DNA of 46,353 nucleotides from Bacteroidetes bacterium UBA5697 (GTDB taxonomy: Bacteria; Bacteroidota; Bacteroidia; B-17B0; Aurantibacillaceae): NCBI GenBank assembly GCA_002420145.1, contig DIHL01000067.1, positions 1 to 46,353 on the forward strand, read 5' to 3'. Both the position numbers and the translations under genes were made by a program. Every line of letters begins with the position of its first letter. The first letter of the stretch is position 1. Under the pieces are notes generated by a model. It had not been told where the DNA came from. It did not search any database and saw nothing but the letters and a program-made list of their open reading frames with translations. Below are positions 42,508 to 46,353 of this stretch, in pieces.

Positions 42508-45501
42508 TTAAATGGAACACTCATCTCCATAATGGTATTGGTAATCAAATGAATCATTAATCGCTCCGCCAAAGAAGCTAAAACTACAATGAATTCTAGC
42601 ATCAAACACAATAGGTTTAGGCCCTTTTGCCTGCAACAATGCCGCAGCTGCTACATTCATAATTTCATAATCAAAACCTTCGTCTATTAAACAAGGTACA
42701 TTTATATCAACTCCTAATACTCTTTCAGTTGTTGGACAGTTTGATGGGAATTTATAACTCCCTCTAATACCAACTTTCCCACTCAAATAAGCGTATGCCT
42801 GACCTTGTGCATACCAACCATTAATGCCAATTACATCACCTGTTTCTGAACATCTCGCATTACTTCCGAAATCAGTAAACATAAAATCAAACCCAATACC
42901 TGCATTAATAGAACCGTAAGCTTCTACAATATAAAGATTGATACTTTTAGATGCACTAGCGGAAATACTCATGCCAGTTGCAAAACCTTTGGCTGTAGTG
43001 ATTTTAGACGCGTCTCTTGTACTAGATAAACTATTGTCGTTAAAAATTTGCAAGCATTGCGCAGGCACTGGCGCCATTGGTTTTATTTCTGTACCAACCA
43101 TAAAGTATAAACTTGCAGTAATTGCGTTAAATACTTTAACAGATTGTGGTAAATCAGATGTACCTACCCATACATACCACTTACCTGGTTCGGCATGAAT
43201 AACTATATCTCCAGCTCGCCCATTTTCATATGAACCTTTTATCATATTCATATTTAAATAGGTTTGCATTAAGCAATGAAATGTTTTATCTGCTTGCGTG
43301 TATTGCATTTCCATATGACTATATAATGGTAATTGTGATGGCGAAGCAATTGCATCTCTTTCAGGTATAGATTTGAAAAAATAGGTGTCTCCTGTAAATT
43401 TAATCATTCCTAAACCTCCGGAGCTTGTAAAATTAATTTCAAAAACAGCATCCACATTAAACGGTTCATCAGATGTTGATAATGCTAAAGTTGCACCAGC
43501 TTTAAAACCTATACTAATGTTGTTATCAGGAACATAATTGTAAGCGTTATTATAACTACCCGTTGGCCTTAAACCCGATGTTAAGGTAGCATTTGAGATG
43601 CCTGGTTTAGGAGCCATGTGATAATAAAGTCCTCCAAGCATCCTATGAATAGTAATATATCCACAAGTAATTTGTATTGGTAATTTTGCATCTACATAAA
43701 AATATCTGTATGTATCCTTACTTCCAAAACATGAGTTAATTTCAATTGGACCCGGTAAAATGTCTTTTAAGGTTATACTGATTTTTCCGAAAAAAGCTTT
43801 ACCATATACTGGATCATTATCTTTAAATGAAATTGCTCCATCAAAATCAACAGGCCCTGTGTGAACTCCTAAATAAATATCATTTACTTTTACTCTATCG
43901 AACACCCATTTACCTTTCATGGCAGGTGTTCCATCGCTACTTACAGCACCCGCATCAGGCACATCATTTATCTTTGCTAAAATAAATATTCGAGCCTCAG
44001 CAGCAAAACCATTTCCATCAGAGGATTGTTTTAAATTGAGTTTCAAATTAAACGCAATTTCAGGATTACTATTTATGATTTTTAATGTGATACTATCTAT
44101 ACTAATTGGGTAATTTGCCCCTTTTGAAGTATTATTTCCACCACTACCATTAAATGTTAAACTAAATATACCTCCTCTAAAATAAGGCTTTTGAGAGTGT
44201 AAACTAAATTGCTCAAAATCTAGTTTACAAGTTTTTAAATTGCCATTACTTACTTCGATTTTTCCATTTAAAATAGCATTTGGAACAAAGCGTTGGTTGA
44301 TTCTTGCAATATGAATAACAGATGTAGGGTATAAATCAACCTTTGCAGCAAAAACATTAAATTCAAGATTATTACGTGGTCTTACTGCAAAGTCAAAGTC
44401 AATGTCATCTGCTACAGGATTATAAGTTACTAATGCATTGTATCCTAAGGTATCATTATCAGCAGTTGGTAAAACAATAGTACCTCCTAATTCTCCACCA
44501 TTCAAGTTATTTGTTACAATATGAATTCCAATCTTATCAATAGAGAAGGCCCATCCATTAGCACTTCCATCTTGATTATTTAATAAATTAGTTACAACAA
44601 AAGCGCCTGAAACGCCTGCCTTATCTATCACAAAATTATTAGCAGAAATCGTAATCCGTTGACCACCTTTTTTCGACATTTCTTTTGGTAATCTTACTGT
44701 AAATTGCTTTAAGTAAAAACCTGTCCACATATTGGGATTTGCAATATAGGTTGGTGGATATCCCAATGGAAAAGTCATACTTGGTGCGTTTGCTAGTTGG
44801 CTCATATCAAAAACCGCATTGCTTACTTGAAACCCAAAACCCTTTAACCCTTTAATTTGAAAAGGTGAAATGTTTGCAACTATAACTACATTTTGAATAT
44901 CATTGGCATGAACTTCAAAAGTAGCGGTTACAACGCTGTCATTGGGAACAACTTCTTTATCGGGTTCTATTATACTTTTAGAAAAAATAAAATTACCCTT
45001 TAAGTTAATGGATTGAAAACCGTTACAATTCCATTCAACATAATTAGTTCCATCCCCTTTTAATACAAGCATTACTTTTTCGGAAATCTTAATGTAATGA
45101 TCACTCACTAACATTAACCTTTCTGGAGTATTTGAAGAACCAAGACCTAATGGATTGAAAGCTATATTTTTTGCTGCAAAACACATTTTTTTTGTAGTTC
45201 CCGGAAAATCAACGGCCATAAAGGCGCTAAATCTAGCCCCATTAGGAGCAAATTTTGCACTGTCAATTGCAATAATGTATCTACTTGTTCCTATTTCTTT
45301 TATTATGCCAATTGGCAATGTAGCTGTACTGTCGGGAGAAAATAAATTTGTAAAATTATTACCTTCCTCTACTTGGTTTGTTTTACTTAAAACTTCATCT
45401 CTTAATGGATTACTTGTTGTATCAGTTTGCGCAATATAATTCGTTGTGATACTGAATATCAGTAACACAAAAAGAGCTGTTTTTTGTTTTAAATAAATCA
45501 T
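42508..45501 (-). CDS. Large exported beta-rich protein of unknown function (997 aa)
   Basis: The 997-residue protein has a signal peptide (MIYLKQKTALFVLLIFSITTNYIAQ). The rest is rich in beta strands and Asn/Gly turns, with segments such as INLKGNFIFSKSI, IDSITLKIINSNPEIAFNLK and VKVNDIYLGVHTGPVDFDGA, and an aromatic middle, HRMLGGLYYHMAPKPG. Cysteines near CNTEHA-like loops are absent, but a cluster of C-terminal cysteines (ARCSET, SNCPTTE, NVPCLIDEG, GDECSI) suggests disulfides. There is no T9SS sorting domain. I do not recognise a family; the order of domains cannot be drawn. It lies between a lipoprotein gene and the Fn3 gene in a tight run (gaps of 10 and 13 bases), so the three products may form one cell-surface or secreted system. 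Confidence 0.7.
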   Translation of the reverse strand: MIYLKQKTALFVLLIFSITTNYIAQTDTTSNPLRDEVLSKTNQVEEGNNFTNLFSPDSTATLPIGIIKEIGTSRYIIAIDSAKFAPNGARFSAFMAVDFPGTTKKMCFAAKNIAFNPLGLGSSNTPERLMLVSDHYIKISEKVMLVLKGDGTNYVEWNCNGFQSINLKGNFIFSKSIIEPDKEVVPNDSVVTATFEVHANDIQNVVIVANISPFQIKGLKGFGFQVSNAVFDMSQLANAPSMTFPLGYPPTYIANPNMWTGFYLKQFTVRLPKEMSKKGGQRITISANNFVIDKAGVSGAFVVTNLLNNQDGSANGWAFSIDKIGIHIVTNNLNGGELGGTIVLPTADNDTLGYNALVTYNPVADDIDFDFAVRPRNNLEFNVFAAKVDLYPTSVIHIARINQRFVPNAILNGKIEVSNGNLKTCKLDFEQFSLHSQKPYFRGGIFSLTFNGSGGNNTSKGANYPISIDSITLKIINSNPEIAFNLKLNLKQSSDGNGFAAEARIFILAKINDVPDAGAVSSDGTPAMKGKWVFDRVKVNDIYLGVHTGPVDFDGAISFKDNDPVYGKAFFGKISITLKDILPGPIEINSCFGSKDTYRYFYVDAKLPIQITCGYITIHRMLGGLYYHMAPKPGISNATLTSGLRPTGSYNNAYNYVPDNNISIGFKAGATLALSTSDEPFNVDAVFEINFTSSGGLGMIKFTGDTYFFKSIPERDAIASPSQLPLYSHMEMQYTQADKTFHCLMQTYLNMNMIKGSYENGRAGDIVIHAEPGKWYVWVGTSDLPQSVKVFNAITASLYFMVGTEIKPMAPVPAQCLQIFNDNSLSSTRDASKITTAKGFATGMSISASASKSINLYIVEAYGSINAGIGFDFMFTDFGSNARCSETGDVIGINGWYAQGQAYAYLSGKVGIRGSYKFPSNCPTTERVLGVDINVPCLIDEGFDYEIMNVAAAALLQAKGPKPIVFDARIHCSFSFFGGAINDSFDYQYHYGDECSI

Positions 45502-45511
45502 ACTTTTTTAA

Positions 45512-46012
45512 TTAAGGAATATATAAGACATCTCCGCCTGTAATAGTATATGAAGTTCCCGAAACAACATCCGTTACAAAACTAAATGTTGCTTGGTATT
45601 TTTTAAGACTGTTATTTAATGTATCATTAGCTGTAATTGTTAAAGTACCTGAATTTGAAGTATACGTTTTACTGTTTGTTTGAAAAGTTACGTAATGAGA
45701 AGTACTGCCATCCAATGGATAAGTACCTGTTTGAATTTTTCCGTTTAAAGTCAGTATCTGGTTTGAGCCTGTTGGACCATAACAAGCAACGCTATAATTT
45801 GGTCTGTTGCTGCTAAATACATTATAAGGTATATCGCCTAAATAAGAGGAAGCTGAAAAATTGGCACCATTATATGAGAACGTACAATGTTTTGTAACTG
45901 TCGTTCCTCCAGTAGTCGTTGTAGTTGGTGTTTCCGTTGCTGGTGTTTCGTCTTTTTTCTTGCAACTTAATAATATTGGAATTGCGAGTAATGTGATCAG
46001 TGATTTTTGCAT
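45512..46012 (-). CDS. Small lipoprotein with beta-rich domain
   Basis: The 166-residue protein has a lipobox LLSC with Cys17 as the lipidation site, then a charged and Thr-rich linker (KKKDETPATETPTTTTT), and a compact beta-rich domain (about 40-166) with YNGANFSASSYLGD and a final GGDVLYIP. This is the usual build of small Bacteroidota outer-membrane lipoproteins whose domain resembles the family of DUF-type periplasmic modules; no name is given. It is the first gene of the run with the 997- and 683-residue genes, with a 10-base gap, so co-expression is likely. Confidence 0.72.
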   Translation of the reverse strand: MQKSLITLLAIPILLSCKKKDETPATETPTTTTTGGTTVTKHCTFSYNGANFSASSYLGDIPYNVFSSNRPNYSVACYGPTGSNQILTLNGKIQTGTYPLDGSTSHYVTFQTNSKTYTSNSGTLTITANDTLNNSLKKYQATFSFVTDVVSGTSYTITGGDVLYIP

Positions 46013-46158
46013 AGTGTTTATTTTTTTAAATACAATTATTGTTATGTTTTTACTTATTATTTTCTGTTTTCCCTTTTAAAGGGTCTGAGTATTTCTGTTC
46101 ACTTTTTGTTAGTAATTCCAATTTTGTTATGGTCTAAAAGCATTTGTTTCATAAGCTG

Positions 46159-46353
46159 TTAATTTAAATAACCGCTCACATTATCCACTGAGGAATTTAA
46201 AATATCGTATAGAGTGCTCATTGCTTTTTTGATTTCATAACTATATTTATCTGAAAATTTAAACTCGTCAGAAAATCTATTTGCCCCCCTTAAGAATTCC
46301 TTTAAATCATTTTTGTAATTAATATTTGAATCACTAACAAAATTCTGTTCTTG
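46159..46353 (-). CDS. Partial protein cut by the right edge of the window
   Basis: An open frame on the minus strand enters at 46353 and stops at TAA 46159-46161, giving at least 64 residues: QEQNFVSDSNINYKND at the start, a helical KKAMSTLYDILNSS, and the end VSGYLN. It has no internal stop and reads like coding sequence rich in Asn, Lys and Ser, but its start lies beyond the window, so its function and even its being a gene are uncertain. Confidence 0.45.
   Translation of the reverse strand, partial: QEQNFVSDSNINYKNDLKEFLRGANRFSDEFKFSDKYSYEIKKAMSTLYDILNSSVDNVSGYLN

Noticed and set aside
42495..42611. N-terminal extension of the Fn3 protein
   Set aside because: It overlaps the end of the 997-residue gene, and the ATG at 42494 opens a proper signal peptide.
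1..46353. tRNA or rRNA genes
   Set aside because: No cloverleaf-like sequence with a conserved T-loop or ribosomal sequence was recognised by eye; a tRNAscan-SE run would settle this.

Overview
The window is low-GC chromosomal DNA from a member of the Bacteroidota, most like a flavobacterium-type or related aerobic heterotroph. The signs are a type IX secretion (T9SS) CHU_C sorting domain with SprB/PKD repeats, bacillithiol synthesis (BshB1), an SDR-type threonine dehydrogenase, TAnnTTTG/TTTG promoter boxes, and strong AT bias with almost no ribosome binding sites. No rRNA, tRNA or CRISPR array was recognised.

Layout. (1) 223-5264: a secreted tail-fibre-like protein ending in an S74 intramolecular chaperone, followed three bases later by a T9SS type-B cargo protein. 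(2) 5286-11689, minus strand: BshB1 and a 1875-residue thioester-containing alpha-2-macroglobulin. (3) 11858-20001, plus strand: a small ORF, a 2-oxoacid dehydrogenase E2, a TPR/PD40/OmpA-like envelope protein, a methyltransferase, a ZIP transporter and PriA. (4) About 20050-21570: two short secreted-protein genes on the minus strand, bounded and separated by attC-like inverted repeats; this looks like a small cassette island with no integrase in view. (5) 21757-25287, minus strand: tyrosine catabolism (HppD, HmgA, with a 24-codon ORF coupled to hmgA) and the tRNA hydroxylase TrhO. (6) 25458-33326, plus strand: threonine dehydrogenase, a YwqK/MORN-like protein, CysS, glutaminyl cyclase, a hypothetical protein and PolA, facing a DEAD-box helicase (33384-34715, minus). 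(7) 34781 to about 40397, minus strand: a probable mobile element with a large serine recombinase, five small accessory genes, a 285-residue unknown protein and a 0.7-kb non-coding region carrying repeated TTGA(C/T)GTTT motifs. The 3' end of the recombinase gene lies inside a dispersed inverted repeat. (8) 40443-46353, minus strand: three exported proteins (Fn3-repeat, a 997-residue beta-rich unknown, a lipoprotein) and a gene cut by the window edge.

The housekeeping genes (cysS, polA, priA, E2, helicase) are ordinary and intact. The accessory interest lies in the attC-like cassette island and in the serine-recombinase element with its iteron-like region. Neither was compared with a database. 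Function is inferred from motifs read in the sequence, and several small genes remain of unknown function.
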